Shown piece by piece: positions 1 to 7,804 of a DNA stretch of 64,000 bases. Under the pieces are notes generated by a model. It did not search any database. It was not told the DNA's origin and worked only from the letters and a program-made list of their open reading frames with translations. Source of the DNA: Saprospiraceae bacterium. GTDB lineage: Bacteria; Bacteroidota; Bacteroidia; Chitinophagales; Saprospiraceae. A program made the position numbers and the translations under genes. Every line of letters begins with the position of its first letter. Position 1 is the stretch's first letter. The stretch covers positions 515,001 to 579,000 of the forward strand of contig JADKBS010000001.1 of assembly GCA_016714985.1 (NCBI GenBank), read 5' to 3'.

Positions 1-1074
1 TTCGCCCTTTTCGTTCTGCTTATTTCCTTGAAAACCATTGCCTTGGCACAGTACCAGCCTGTGTTCACCGGCCTCAGTGGGCAGGAACTGCTCGACAGCC
101 TCGTGAAGTACTACAAAGCTCCCGTGCTGCTCACACAGGCATTTGCAAGGGATACGCTTTTTTCAAAAATATATGGCTACAAAGACTCGCTCACCTGCGT
201 CTATACAGGCGACCGAATTTACCTCAACCCCACCCAAGACCCCACACAGGACGCCTTCGACAAGGGCTTCAACACGGAGCACACCTTTCCACAGAGCCTG
301 GGCGCTATGAACCAGGCCGAGGGCGACATGCACCACCTCTACCCGACCCGGGTGGACGTGAACGGTGACCGGGGCAACCTTCCCTTTGCCGACATCCCAG
401 ACGCCCAAACCGAAGATTGGTACTACCTCGGCCAGCAGCTTTCCAATACGCCTTCCTCCAATATCAACCTGTACAGCGAGCGAAAGGACGGCTTTTTCGA
501 GCCACGGGAAGACCACAAAGGCAACGTGGCCCGTGCCATGTTCTACTTCTACACCATGTACAAGGCCCAAGCCGACGCCGCCAACCAGAACTTCTTTAAC
601 TCGCAACGCCAGACCCTCTGCGCCTGGCACCTCCTCGACCCCGTGAACGAGCCGGAATGGAACCGAACCTGGCTCATCGCACCGTACCAGAGCGGCAAAC
701 CCAATCCCTTCGTGCTCGACTGCACCCTGCCGGAGCGCTGCTATTGCGCCGATTTTGGTACAAAATGCACCCCCGCCGCTACGGAGCAAGGTGCTGACAA
801 CCAATCGTTTACGCTGAAATCCATTTCGCCGAACCCCTTGCAGGACTTTGCCGTGCTGCGCTTCACCCTACCTACTGCGGGTCGTGTGCGCTTGGCAGTT
901 TTTGGTGCCTTCGGCAACAAGTTGGACGAGGTGGACTTGGGCTGGATGGGCGAAGGCAGGCAGGAGGCCGTTTGGCAGCGGCCAGCGGATGTGGCGAGTG
1001 GGATGAGCTTTTTTAGGTTGGAATTTGAAGGGGCTTTTTTAGTGAAAAAGGCGATTCTACTGCCAAAATTTTGA
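1..1074 (+). CDS. Endonuclease I family nuclease with T9SS sorting domain (5' end cut off)
   Basis: Secreted non-specific DNase/RNase of the endonuclease I (EndA/NucM/Vvn) family. The reading frame is open from base 1 and the first residues (FALFVLLIS, ending at ALAQ) look like the end of a signal peptide, so the true start lies upstream of the window; the TTG at 28 is unlikely to be the start. The His-Me-finger core is visible: an EHTFPQS segment with the catalytic His, then DMHHLYP and NGDRGN. The last 85 or so residues (from about SISPNPLQD) form a type A sorting domain, so the protein should cross the outer membrane by the type IX system. Followed by a perfect 86 bp palindrome and a convergent gene. 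Confidence 0.9.
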   Translation, partial: FALFVLLISLKTIALAQYQPVFTGLSGQELLDSLVKYYKAPVLLTQAFARDTLFSKIYGYKDSLTCVYTGDRIYLNPTQDPTQDAFDKGFNTEHTFPQSLGAMNQAEGDMHHLYPTRVDVNGDRGNLPFADIPDAQTEDWYYLGQQLSNTPSSNINLYSERKDGFFEPREDHKGNVARAMFYFYTMYKAQADAANQNFFNSQRQTLCAWHLLDPVNEPEWNRTWLIAPYQSGKPNPFVLDCTLPERCYCADFGTKCTPAATEQGADNQSFTLKSISPNPLQDFAVLRFTLPTAGRVRLAVFGAFGNKLDEVDLGWMGEGRQEAVWQRPADVASGMSFFRLEFEGAFLVKKAILLPKF

Positions 1075-1119
1075 TGTAGCTGCCTAATTTTTGATGTTTT
1101 GAATTGAGTGGAGTTTAAT

Positions 1120-1205
1120 GCAGTCACCCACGAGAGGAGGGGTTATCAAACCCCGGTGTTCCGGAACACCGGGGTTTGATAACCCCTCCTCTCGTGGGTG
1201 ACTGC
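1120..1205. repeat. Perfect 86 bp palindrome between convergent genes
   Basis: Two 43-base arms pair without a mismatch or a loop; the centre is TTCCGGAA. It lies between the convergent endonuclease and GSCFA genes. It may act as a bidirectional terminator, but it has no T tract and is far longer than needed. Confidence 0.9.
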
Positions 1206-1229
1206 TAACATGTTCAACTAAAATCAATT

Positions 1230-2219
1230 TCAAATAAGAGATTGACCTTCTAGCCCTCTTATCTCTCCTTCAAAATCCAACCCCGGAAACTCCCCCGCCA
1301 ATTGCCGCAAGGCATCCAATTCTTTTTTGATAAAATTCTGATGCTCAGCCGATTGCGGATGAAAAGGCCGATGCGCCATTGCCGACAGCACCCGCTCAAT
1401 GCGGCCATTCAGCACCCTTGTTTTTTCATCGAAAAACGCCTGTTCGAAGTACTGCCAAATATAATCGGTGGCTTGGTGGCTAGGGTGTGCCATGTCCTCG
1501 GCGTAGAAGCGGTAGTCACGCAGGTCGTCGAGCAGGATTTCGTAGGCGGGGAAGTAGTGGACGAAGGGCAACCGCTGGCCGATTTCGTCCAAGGCCAATA
1601 GCAAGGTGGCCTTGCTGCGCTGGTTTTCCATCAAGCCGTCCCGGAGGTGTCGCACGGGGCTGACGGTAGCGATGATTTCAAGGCTAGGCAATTGGGCCTT
1701 CATTTTTTCAAAAACAGGCAAGAGCGCCGCAACCACTTCCTCCACGGACAGCCGCCGCCGCTCGAACTCCGCTGCGGGTAATTTATGGCAGTTGGCCACC
1801 ACCTCGCCCATTTTTTTCAAGGTAAAAACATGCGCCGTACCGAGTGTGACCACGAGGCGGGTGGTGTTTTCGAGAAAAGCCCTTGCCGTTGATAATGAAT
1901 CGTTTATGTTCGACAAAGCGGCTGCCTTATCGGGCTGCGAGAACCTGCCGTGGTGCTCCCAGCTATGCCAAAGCCCTTGGTGCTGCACGAGGTCGTTTTC
2001 CGAAAAAGGCTCGCCGCTCATCAGCCGCTCCAACGACCGCCCAATGCTCGCCGGGTTGAAAACGATGCCAAACGGGTTGACCAGCGTGGGGAACTTCAGC
2101 CGCTCCAAACGCCCGCCCATTTGCTCCGCAAAGCAGGAGCCAATGCAAAGCACCCAGTCGGCATGGCCTATTTTGATGGGGCTTTGAATCGAAGGAAAGA
2201 CGGTGCGGAAGGATTGCAT
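1230..2219 (-). CDS. GSCFA domain protein
   Basis: Member of the GSCFA family (pfam08885), named for the motif seen here at residues 27-31. The family has an SGNH-hydrolase-like layout, with the GSCF Ser in the nucleophile block and a late D-x-x-H-P motif, seen here as DMAHPSH near residue 242. It is probably a cytoplasmic esterase or acyl-modifying enzyme; the substrate is unknown. The length (329 aa) is normal. It is followed upstream by an A/T word repeat and def, read in the same direction. Confidence 0.85.
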   Translation of the reverse strand: MQSFRTVFPSIQSPIKIGHADWVLCIGSCFAEQMGGRLERLKFPTLVNPFGIVFNPASIGRSLERLMSGEPFSENDLVQHQGLWHSWEHHGRFSQPDKAAALSNINDSLSTARAFLENTTRLVVTLGTAHVFTLKKMGEVVANCHKLPAAEFERRRLSVEEVVAALLPVFEKMKAQLPSLEIIATVSPVRHLRDGLMENQRSKATLLLALDEIGQRLPFVHYFPAYEILLDDLRDYRFYAEDMAHPSHQATDYIWQYFEQAFFDEKTRVLNGRIERVLSAMAHRPFHPQSAEHQNFIKKELDALRQLAGEFPGLDFEGEIRGLEGQSLI

Positions 2220-2220
2220 G

Positions 2221-2302
2221 ATTGGAAATTATGAAATTGGGAAATTATGAAGTTGATTGCTGTCACGAGCAATTTCCTAATTTCTCAATTTCCCAATTTC
2301 AG
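2221..2302. repeat. Inverted word repeat (GAAATTGGGAAATT type)
   Basis: Iterations of an AAATTGGG-like word on the left and its complement on the right, able to fold into one long imperfect hairpin between two same-strand genes. Confidence 0.7.
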
Positions 2303-2304
2303 CT

Positions 2305-2892
2305 TTAGCGTTTCGCCGCAAACTTCAACTTGTATTCTGCCTTGCATTCGCCGTTGCGGATTTTTTCCAGCTTTCGCTTGATAAGTTGCTTCTTGAGGGG
2401 CTTCAACCGCTCGGTGAACAGTACGCCTTCTAGGTGGTCGTACTCGTGCTGGATGACACGGGCATTCAGGCTATCGAATAGGCCTTCGTGCGCCACGAAA
2501 TTTTCGTCTAGGTAACGGATGCGGATGTTTTCCTGCCTGTCCACGTCGCCCCGGATGTCGGGAATGCTGAGGCAACCCTCCTCGAAGCTCCAAAACTTGC
2601 CAGATTCTTCGAGCATTTGCGGGTTGATGAAGACCTGCTTTATCGGCACGTACTTGAGCGGCTCCTTTTCTTTTTCTTCCTCTTTCTCGTCGTCTTCCTT
2701 CGGGTGGGAATCAATCAAGAACAGGCGGATGCTATGCCCCACTTGTGGCGCAGCAATGCCCACGCCATCAGCGGCATACATGGTCTCCCACATATCGTCA
2801 ATCAATTTCTTCAGTTCCGGGTAGTCCGGTGTAATTTCATCGGCCACTTTCTTAAGAATGGGTTGGCCGTAGGCGTAAACAGGCAATATCAT
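2305..2892 (-). CDS. def: Peptide deformylase
   Basis: Removes the formyl group from the N-terminal Met of new proteins, in the cytoplasm at the ribosome exit. All three signature motifs are present: GIAAPQ at residues 45-50, EGCLSIP at 105-111 (metal Cys) and HEYDH at 149-153 (two metal His and the catalytic Glu). An acidic and lysine-rich insert at residues 63-78 sits between the first two motifs, a feature common in Bacteroidota deformylases. The length of 195 aa fits. It is transcribed in the same direction as ruvX and the GSCFA gene, but hairpin-rich gaps separate them. Confidence 0.97.
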   Translation of the reverse strand: MILPVYAYGQPILKKVADEITPDYPELKKLIDDMWETMYAADGVGIAAPQVGHSIRLFLIDSHPKEDDEKEEEKEKEPLKYVPIKQVFINPQMLEESGKFWSFEEGCLSIPDIRGDVDRQENIRIRYLDENFVAHEGLFDSLNARVIQHEYDHLEGVLFTERLKPLKKQLIKRKLEKIRNGECKAEYKLKFAAKR

Positions 2893-2903
2893 GTTAAAAA
2901 CGG

Positions 2904-2997
2904 TGGACGGGTTACGGCTTACGGTTGATTGCCCACGGTGGACGGAGTTCCGTCTGCCGTCTGCCGCCTGCCGTCAACCGTAAGCCGTTAAGACTTA
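2904..2997. repeat. Inverted word repeat (GGCTTACGGTTGA / TCCGTCTGCC type)
   Basis: The left arm GGCTTACGGTTGA pairs with TCAACCGTAAGCC on the right; the inside is made of GTCTGCCGTCTGCC-like iterations. It lies upstream of def. Confidence 0.7.
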
Positions 2998-3005
2998 CTG
3001 TTAAG

Positions 3006-3134
3006 GTAACTACTTAGGAGGGTGTGGGAGGGGAGAGAAAAAATTTCATTTTTTCTCTCCCCTCCCACATTTTTAGGTGTTTTTTGGGGAAAATTGAAAA
3101 TTTTCCCCAAAAAACACCCCTACTAAGTAATTAC
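3006..3134 (+). repeat. Double-hairpin element, copy 1
   Basis: Ends are inverted (GTAACTACTTAG at 3006-3017, CTAAGTAATTAC at 3123-3134). Inside are two near-perfect hairpins: A at 3024-3068 (GGGAGGGGAGAGAAAAAA stem) and B at 3076-3118 (GGTGTTTTTTGGGGAAAATT stem). A direct repeat CTGTTAAGGTAA at 2998-3009 and 3135-3146 flanks it, like a target-site duplication. Its right terminus supplies the ruvX stop codon. Related copies are at 12427 and 13696. Confidence 0.85.
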
Positions 3135-3538
3135 CTGTTAAGGTAATCTTCCAGAATCAGGGCGGCGCTGACTTTGTCAACCAGTGCCTTGTCTTGGCGC
3201 TTTTTCCGGTTTGCCCCGCTTTGCAGGATGACCTGCTTGGCGGCCTCGGAGGTGTATCTTTCATCTTGCATGTGTACCGGTATGTGTGGGTATAGCTTGC
3301 GCAGTTTGTTCACAAAACCCTTCACGTGCGGGGCAAGTTGCGCTGGTTTCCCATCGGGATAAAGCGGGTCGCCCACCACGAAGGCCTCCACCTCCTCTTC
3401 CTTCAAGTATTTTTCGATGAAATCAAACAACTCGTGGGTGGCTACGGTTGTCAGCCCCGATGCGATAATTTGCAGGGGGTCTGTAACGGCTATGCCGGTG
3501 CGCTTAGTGCCATAGTCAATTCCCAAAATTCTGGACAT
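3131..3538 (-). CDS. ruvX: Putative pre-16S rRNA nuclease / Holliday junction resolvase-like RuvX (YqgF)
   Basis: RNase H-fold nuclease of the YqgF/RuvX family, involved in 16S rRNA end maturation and proposed to act on Holliday junctions. The N terminus has GIDYGTKRTGIA with the first catalytic Asp at residue 8; a later VVGDP block and the DERYTS motif (residues 92-97) carry the other acidic residues. At 135 aa it is a normal family member. The last codons and the stop lie in the terminus of the double-hairpin element. The start is only 5 bases from a TACCTTTG -7 element, so the mRNA is probably leaderless or nearly so. Confidence 0.93.
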   Translation of the reverse strand: MSRILGIDYGTKRTGIAVTDPLQIIASGLTTVATHELFDFIEKYLKEEEVEAFVVGDPLYPDGKPAQLAPHVKGFVNKLRKLYPHIPVHMQDERYTSEAAKQVILQSGANRKKRQDKALVDKVSAALILEDYLNR

Positions 3539-3543
3539 GGGCG

Positions 3544-3551
3544 CAAAGGTA
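3544..3551 (-). promoter_or_regulatory. Bacteroidota -7 element of ruvX
   Basis: TACCTTTG on the minus strand matches the TAnnTTTG consensus and ends 5 bases before the ruvX ATG. No clear TTG box was found at the usual distance. Confidence 0.5.
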
Positions 3552-3560
3552 GGAATTTCA

Positions 3561-3675
3561 GTTGGCAGTTAGACAGTGGGCAGTGGGCAGTCAGTTCGCC
3601 AGTTGTTTAGTCAGTGCCGATTAACTTGGGAATAGACTAAAAAGCTAATTGACTGCCCACTGTCTAACTGCCAAC
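3561..3675. repeat. Inverted word repeat (GGCAGTT / CAGTGGGCAGT type)
   Basis: A perfect 24 bp arm (3561-3584, starting GTTGGCAGTTAGACAG) pairs with 3652-3675. The same words recur near 9575, 39540 and 52310. Confidence 0.85.
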
Positions 3676-4514
3676 TACAACTGCTGATTCCTGAACTCGT
3701 ACTCCTGAATCAGCCGCATCAGCTTAGCGTCTGACAAAATGGCCTTTATGCCTTGCAGGTGCTGCACGCTGTGCATGTCCGTGCCGAGGTACTCAACCAT
3801 GTTTTGCTTTAGAAACTTCATGGCCAGGTCACGGGGCGGTTTACCATAATGGCCGGTGAGCGATAGCAGATTCACTTGGAATTGGCAGCCAAAATCCTTC
3901 AATTTCTCAAACTGTTGAAAGTCGCTGGAATAGTAGCCATATCGTTCTGGATGGGCGAGGATGAGATTGTAGCCTTTTATTTTTAGTTGGAAAATGGTCT
4001 CGAAGAGGTTTGGCGGGGCTTGCATGGTCGAAAGCTCGATGAGGAGGTGCTTGCCTGAAAAACTGAGCAGGTTGGTGATGTCCTGCTGTTGCAGGAACTC
4101 GTAGTCCACGAAATACTCTGTAGCCATTTCCACTTCGATGGGCAGGTTGGCAGTTTTCAACCCCTCTTTTAATTGCAAAAAACCAACTTTCAGTGCTTCC
4201 TGCGAGTTGGGGAACATGTCGGGGCGGGTATGCGGTGTGGTGATGACCTTGCGGTAGCCCAGTTCCACAAAGCCCCGCAGCATTTCGAGGCTGGTCTCGA
4301 TAGAGTTGGAACCGTCGTCCACGCTGGGGATGAGGTGCGAGTGCATGTCAACGCCAAGGAAAGAGAAGTCACCGAGGGCGACAGCGGACTGTTTTTTCTT
4401 GAAAAGGCCGAAGAACACGGGCAGTTTATTTTTGGTTTGAATGTCCGGCAAAGATAGGCTTGCACATGCAACAAAGGTTGCCCAAAATGGGAGAAGCTTA
4501 GATTTTAGGGGCAA
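3675..4514 (-). CDS. PHP-domain tyrosine-protein phosphatase (YwqE/CpsB type)
   Basis: Metal-dependent phosphatase of the PHP superfamily that in other bacteria dephosphorylates tyrosine kinases controlling capsule or exopolysaccharide export. Metal-binding blocks are intact: VDMHSH (residues 56-60 of the long frame), TTPHTRPDM, LAHPERY and GTDMHS. The annotated ATG at 4514 adds about 30 residues unlike the family; a GTG at 4418 starts the usual VFFGLFKKK N terminus and is the more likely start. It is divergent from mtaB. No capsule genes are nearby, so the target is not evident. Confidence 0.85.
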   Translation of the reverse strand: MPLKSKLLPFWATFVACASLSLPDIQTKNKLPVFFGLFKKKQSAVALGDFSFLGVDMHSHLIPSVDDGSNSIETSLEMLRGFVELGYRKVITTPHTRPDMFPNSQEALKVGFLQLKEGLKTANLPIEVEMATEYFVDYEFLQQQDITNLLSFSGKHLLIELSTMQAPPNLFETIFQLKIKGYNLILAHPERYGYYSSDFQQFEKLKDFGCQFQVNLLSLTGHYGKPPRDLAMKFLKQNMVEYLGTDMHSVQHLQGIKAILSDAKLMRLIQEYEFRNQQL

Positions 4515-4529
4515 TTCACCCTTGTATCG

Positions 4530-4537
4530 TAACTTTG
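4530..4537 (+). promoter_or_regulatory. -7 promoter element of mtaB
   Basis: TAACTTTG fits TAnnTTTG and lies 35 bases before the mtaB ATG; the -33 box is not obvious. Confidence 0.45.
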
Positions 4538-4572
4538 CGCCTTATTTCAGCTAAAACTTCTTATTTGTAAAA

Positions 4573-5910
4573 ATGGCTACGCCAAAATCCGTCGCATTCC
4601 ATACCCTCGGCTGCAAACTAAACTACTCGGAGACCTCCAGCATCGGCAGGCTATTCGAGGATGCGGGCTATTCGGAGGTGGACTTCGATGCCGGAGCCGA
4701 CATCTACGTCATCAACACTTGTTCGGTGACGGATTTTGCGGATAAAAAATGCCGCCAAATCGTACGGCGGGCGCTGCGCAAATCACCCAATGCCAACGTC
4801 GTCGTCGTGGGCTGCTATGCGCAACTAAAGCCGCAGGAAATCGCCGAGATACCTGGCGTGGACCTCGTACTGGGCGCTTCCGAGAAGTTCCGCATCCTCG
4901 ATTTTGTTGACAATCTAAGCAAAGCGCCTGGCAAAGGAATGGTGCAAGCGGGCGAAGTGAAAGAGGCCAACACCTTCACCCATGCCTTCAGCTTCGGCGA
5001 CCGCACCCGCTCCTTCCTCAAGGTGCAGGACGGCTGCGACTACAAGTGCAGCTTCTGCACCATCCCCCTCGCCCGCGGCGCCAGCCGCAGCGACACCGTG
5101 GAGAGCGTGGTGGCCAATGCCTGGAAGATTGCCGAAATGGGCGTGAAGGAGGTCGTGCTCACGGGCGTCAACATCGGCGACTTCGGCAATGGCACGGAGG
5201 TCATTGAGGGGATGAAGCCCAAGAAACAGGCGCTTTTCATTGACCTCATAAAAGAGCTGGACAAAGTGGAAGGCATTGAGCGCTTCCGCATTTCGAGCAT
5301 TGAGCCAAACCTTTGCAATGAGGAAATCATTGAGTTCGTGGCGGCAAGCCAGCGCTTCATGCCGCATTTCCACATCCCATTGCAAAGCGGCAACAACAAA
5401 CAACTGACCGCCATGCGCCGCCGCTACCGCCGGGAACTCTACGCAGAACGGGTGGCGCTCATCAAGCAGCACATGCCGCACTGCTGTATCGGCGTTGACG
5501 TCATTGTGGGCTTCCCCGGCGAGACGCACGAGGACTTCCTCGAAACCTACCGATTCCTCAACGAACTGGATGTATCGTACCTGCACGTGTTCACCTACTC
5601 CGAGCGTCCGAACACGCCCGCTGCCGAGATGGAGGGCGTGGTGCCCATGGGCGAGCGGCGTCAGCGCAACGAGATGTTGACCATTTTATCGGAAAAGAAG
5701 AAACGGCTTTTCTACGAGCAGTACATGGGTGAAACAAGGTATGTCCTCTTCGAGCACAGTACCGATCCGGGCCGCATGTCGGGCTTCACGGACAATTACA
5801 TCCGAGTGGATTTGCTGCTGGATGAATCGGCCATCAATACCATCCAACCCATGCAGTTGAGCAGGGTGAATGCGGAGGGATTGATGGAGGTGTTTGAGCA
5901 GGTTTTTTGA
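4573..5910 (+). CDS. mtaB: tRNA t6A37 methylthiotransferase MtaB
   Basis: Radical SAM enzyme that adds a methylthio group to t6A at position 37 of ANN-decoding tRNAs. The order of domains is typical: an N-terminal UPF0004 domain with cluster cysteines C14, C50 and C81, a radical SAM core with C155-x3-C159-x2-C162, and a C-terminal TRAM-like tail. The N terminus TLGCKLNYSE marks it as MtaB rather than MiaB. The length of 445 aa is normal. A strong bidirectional terminator follows. Confidence 0.95.
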   Translation: MATPKSVAFHTLGCKLNYSETSSIGRLFEDAGYSEVDFDAGADIYVINTCSVTDFADKKCRQIVRRALRKSPNANVVVVGCYAQLKPQEIAEIPGVDLVLGASEKFRILDFVDNLSKAPGKGMVQAGEVKEANTFTHAFSFGDRTRSFLKVQDGCDYKCSFCTIPLARGASRSDTVESVVANAWKIAEMGVKEVVLTGVNIGDFGNGTEVIEGMKPKKQALFIDLIKELDKVEGIERFRISSIEPNLCNEEIIEFVAASQRFMPHFHIPLQSGNNKQLTAMRRRYRRELYAERVALIKQHMPHCCIGVDVIVGFPGETHEDFLETYRFLNELDVSYLHVFTYSERPNTPAAEMEGVVPMGERRQRNEMLTILSEKKKRLFYEQYMGETRYVLFEHSTDPGRMSGFTDNYIRVDLLLDESAINTIQPMQLSRVNAEGLMEVFEQVF

Positions 5911-5965
5911 GTGTTTAAGCTTTTATAGATAGCCGCATTTCAAATGCGTTCAGCTATAAAAATGT

Positions 5966-6005
5966 AAACGCCCGGCGAGGTCAATACCTTGCCGGGCGTT
6001 TGTTT
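5966..6005. terminator. Bidirectional rho-independent terminator
   Basis: The stem AAACGCCCGGC / GCCGGGCGTTT with a 14-base loop lies between convergent mtaB and the BNR protein; T runs are present on both sides. Confidence 0.85.
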
Positions 6006-6024
6006 TAAGAGAAGCAGTATTGCC

Positions 6025-7389
6025 TTATTGCTTCACAACCTGCACCGTTTGGCTGCCATGAAGATTGCTAACGGTCACCCAATAAGTGCCCGCCGCATAG
6101 CCCGAAAGGTCGAATTGCTGGCTTATTCGGGTCGTACCATTAATTTCCTTCCGCTCTAAGAGTCTTCCATTGGCGTCATTGACAAGTATTCCAAAATCAC
6201 TTGCCGAAGGTGCCAATACCTCCACACGGAAAGGGCCGGCGGTTGGGTTGGGTGACACCGTCACCTGTGCATCCAACGGTTTGCGGCTGAGGATGCCTGA
6301 TACCCAAGTGAAGCGGTACATCTTCGCATCCGAGTTGTCGTTCTTGAATTTGCCACCCCAACCATAGTCTTGCCGTAGGAACTCGAAGCGCATGATGGGT
6401 GTATTGAACTCATCTATTTCCATCCAATTCTCGCCATCGTCCATGCTGATAGAGGTTAGGAACGGCCCATCGCCATTGCTGTAGCGGCTGGTCTTCAGTA
6501 GGTAGGGCGACCCAGGTATATACTTGGCTTCGAAAATGGAATAGTCGTTGTCTGCCAAGGTCATTGGCGTCCAAGTCATCCCTCCATCGAAAGTGCGGAC
6601 CATGGTAGCCTTGAAAGGCACAGCGTTGTACTCGGCAGAGTGGGCTATACCATGCATTTCATCCCGCATCGAAATGCCTTCAATGACAGGATAGGAGGTC
6701 AAACTAATGGCCGTGTAGGCAGCCATCCAGTTTTGGCCATAGTCTGCAGAGTGGAAGATTCTGCCAGAACTGGTGCCAAACCAAATATGGCTCCCAAAGG
6801 TGGCGTAGGCTCCAAAGTTGCCATATTCCCAATTCGGCGACGATTCGGGAACATTGGCCTGAGGCACACGTTCCCAGTTGTCACCGCCGTCACCAGTGGT
6901 GTAAATTTCAAAGTAGCCATCTTTGGAGTCGCCAACCGCAATGCCCTTCATATCATCCCAGAAATGGACAAAATTGGTAAAATTGGTAGTGGCATCCAAG
7001 TTCGCCCAAGTGGCCCCCCCATCCGTGGTTTTGTAAACATCGCCCTCTCCGCCAAAGGTGTGCATGGCAACCCATGCCGTGGTCCCATCCAGCGCATGTA
7101 TTTGGCTGACACCCCATTCACCACTAGGCACGGGTACGGTAATTTCTTGCCAGGTCTGCCCGCCATCCGTGGACTTCGACAATAAATTGGAAGATTCCAT
7201 TGACCAAGCGTTTCCGCCGAAGTTACCCTTAAAGGACGTTGTCCAGATATTGGTCTCGTCCACCACTTCCACGTCGAATATAGTTACTGGCACGCTGTAT
7301 CCGGCGGGATGTTCTTCCCAAATTACTTGGGCACGCACATACATAGCCATGAGCATTAAGAAAGATAAAGCGTAAAAATCCTTTTTCAT
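6025..7389 (-). CDS. Secreted BNR/Asp-box repeat protein with T9SS sorting domain
   Basis: Predicted extracellular beta-propeller. It starts at the ATG at 7389, giving a signal peptide (MKKDFYALSFLMLMAMYVRAQ region); the longer frame to 7476 adds residues unlike a secretion signal. At least four Asp-box motifs of the form S-x-D-x-G-x-x-W are visible (STDGGQTW, TTDGGATW, SADYGQNW, TFDGGMTW), as in sialidase or YCF48-like folds. The last 85 residues, from VSPNPTAGPFRVEV, are a type A sorting domain. No catalytic residues for a glycosidase could be assigned, so its ligand or substrate is unknown. Confidence 0.85.
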   Translation of the reverse strand: MKKDFYALSFLMLMAMYVRAQVIWEEHPAGYSVPVTIFDVEVVDETNIWTTSFKGNFGGNAWSMESSNLLSKSTDGGQTWQEITVPVPSGEWGVSQIHALDGTTAWVAMHTFGGEGDVYKTTDGGATWANLDATTNFTNFVHFWDDMKGIAVGDSKDGYFEIYTTGDGGDNWERVPQANVPESSPNWEYGNFGAYATFGSHIWFGTSSGRIFHSADYGQNWMAAYTAISLTSYPVIEGISMRDEMHGIAHSAEYNAVPFKATMVRTFDGGMTWTPMTLADNDYSIFEAKYIPGSPYLLKTSRYSNGDGPFLTSISMDDGENWMEIDEFNTPIMRFEFLRQDYGWGGKFKNDNSDAKMYRFTWVSGILSRKPLDAQVTVSPNPTAGPFRVEVLAPSASDFGILVNDANGRLLERKEINGTTRISQQFDLSGYAAGTYWVTVSNLHGSQTVQVVKQ

Positions 7390-7804
7390 AGAAAGAAAGT
7401 TTGTTTTAAATGAAAAGATACTGGAGCTGGCGCTCCTTATTAGCCGTGTTTGTTTAATCGGAAAAGGTAATGTCACAAAGGAACAAATTCACAACGAATT
7501 TTTGCATTATTCGTAAGGCAAAATAAAACCGCCCATTGAATTTAATGAAGGTTCTTACTCAAACCGCTTGATGAAGCGCAAATCAATACTATTTGCATGC
7601 GCGGTTGAACGAGGTACGTGCAATGGTTCTCAGGAAGTGTTTCAGCAAGAAGCATAACGGGTGATGCAAGCTTATTTTATCGCCGAAATCACCTATTTTT
7701 GGGTAATTTTCAAAAACAAAACGCCATGACCTTTGGTGTCGAATCTTTGGAAGACCGCATGATGACAACTGAATACCTCAATTTTGGGGGAACGTCGTTT
7801 TAAA
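7390..7804. other. Intergenic region between divergent genes
   Basis: About 415 bases with no credible gene. A TATTTTTG that fits a -7 element lies at 7694-7701, ahead of the HD protein gene, but without a convincing -33 box. No repeats were noticed. Confidence 0.5.

Noticed and set aside
163..804. 213-codon minus-strand frame opposite the endonuclease gene
   Set aside because: Shadow of a gene whose catalytic motifs and sorting domain are clear.
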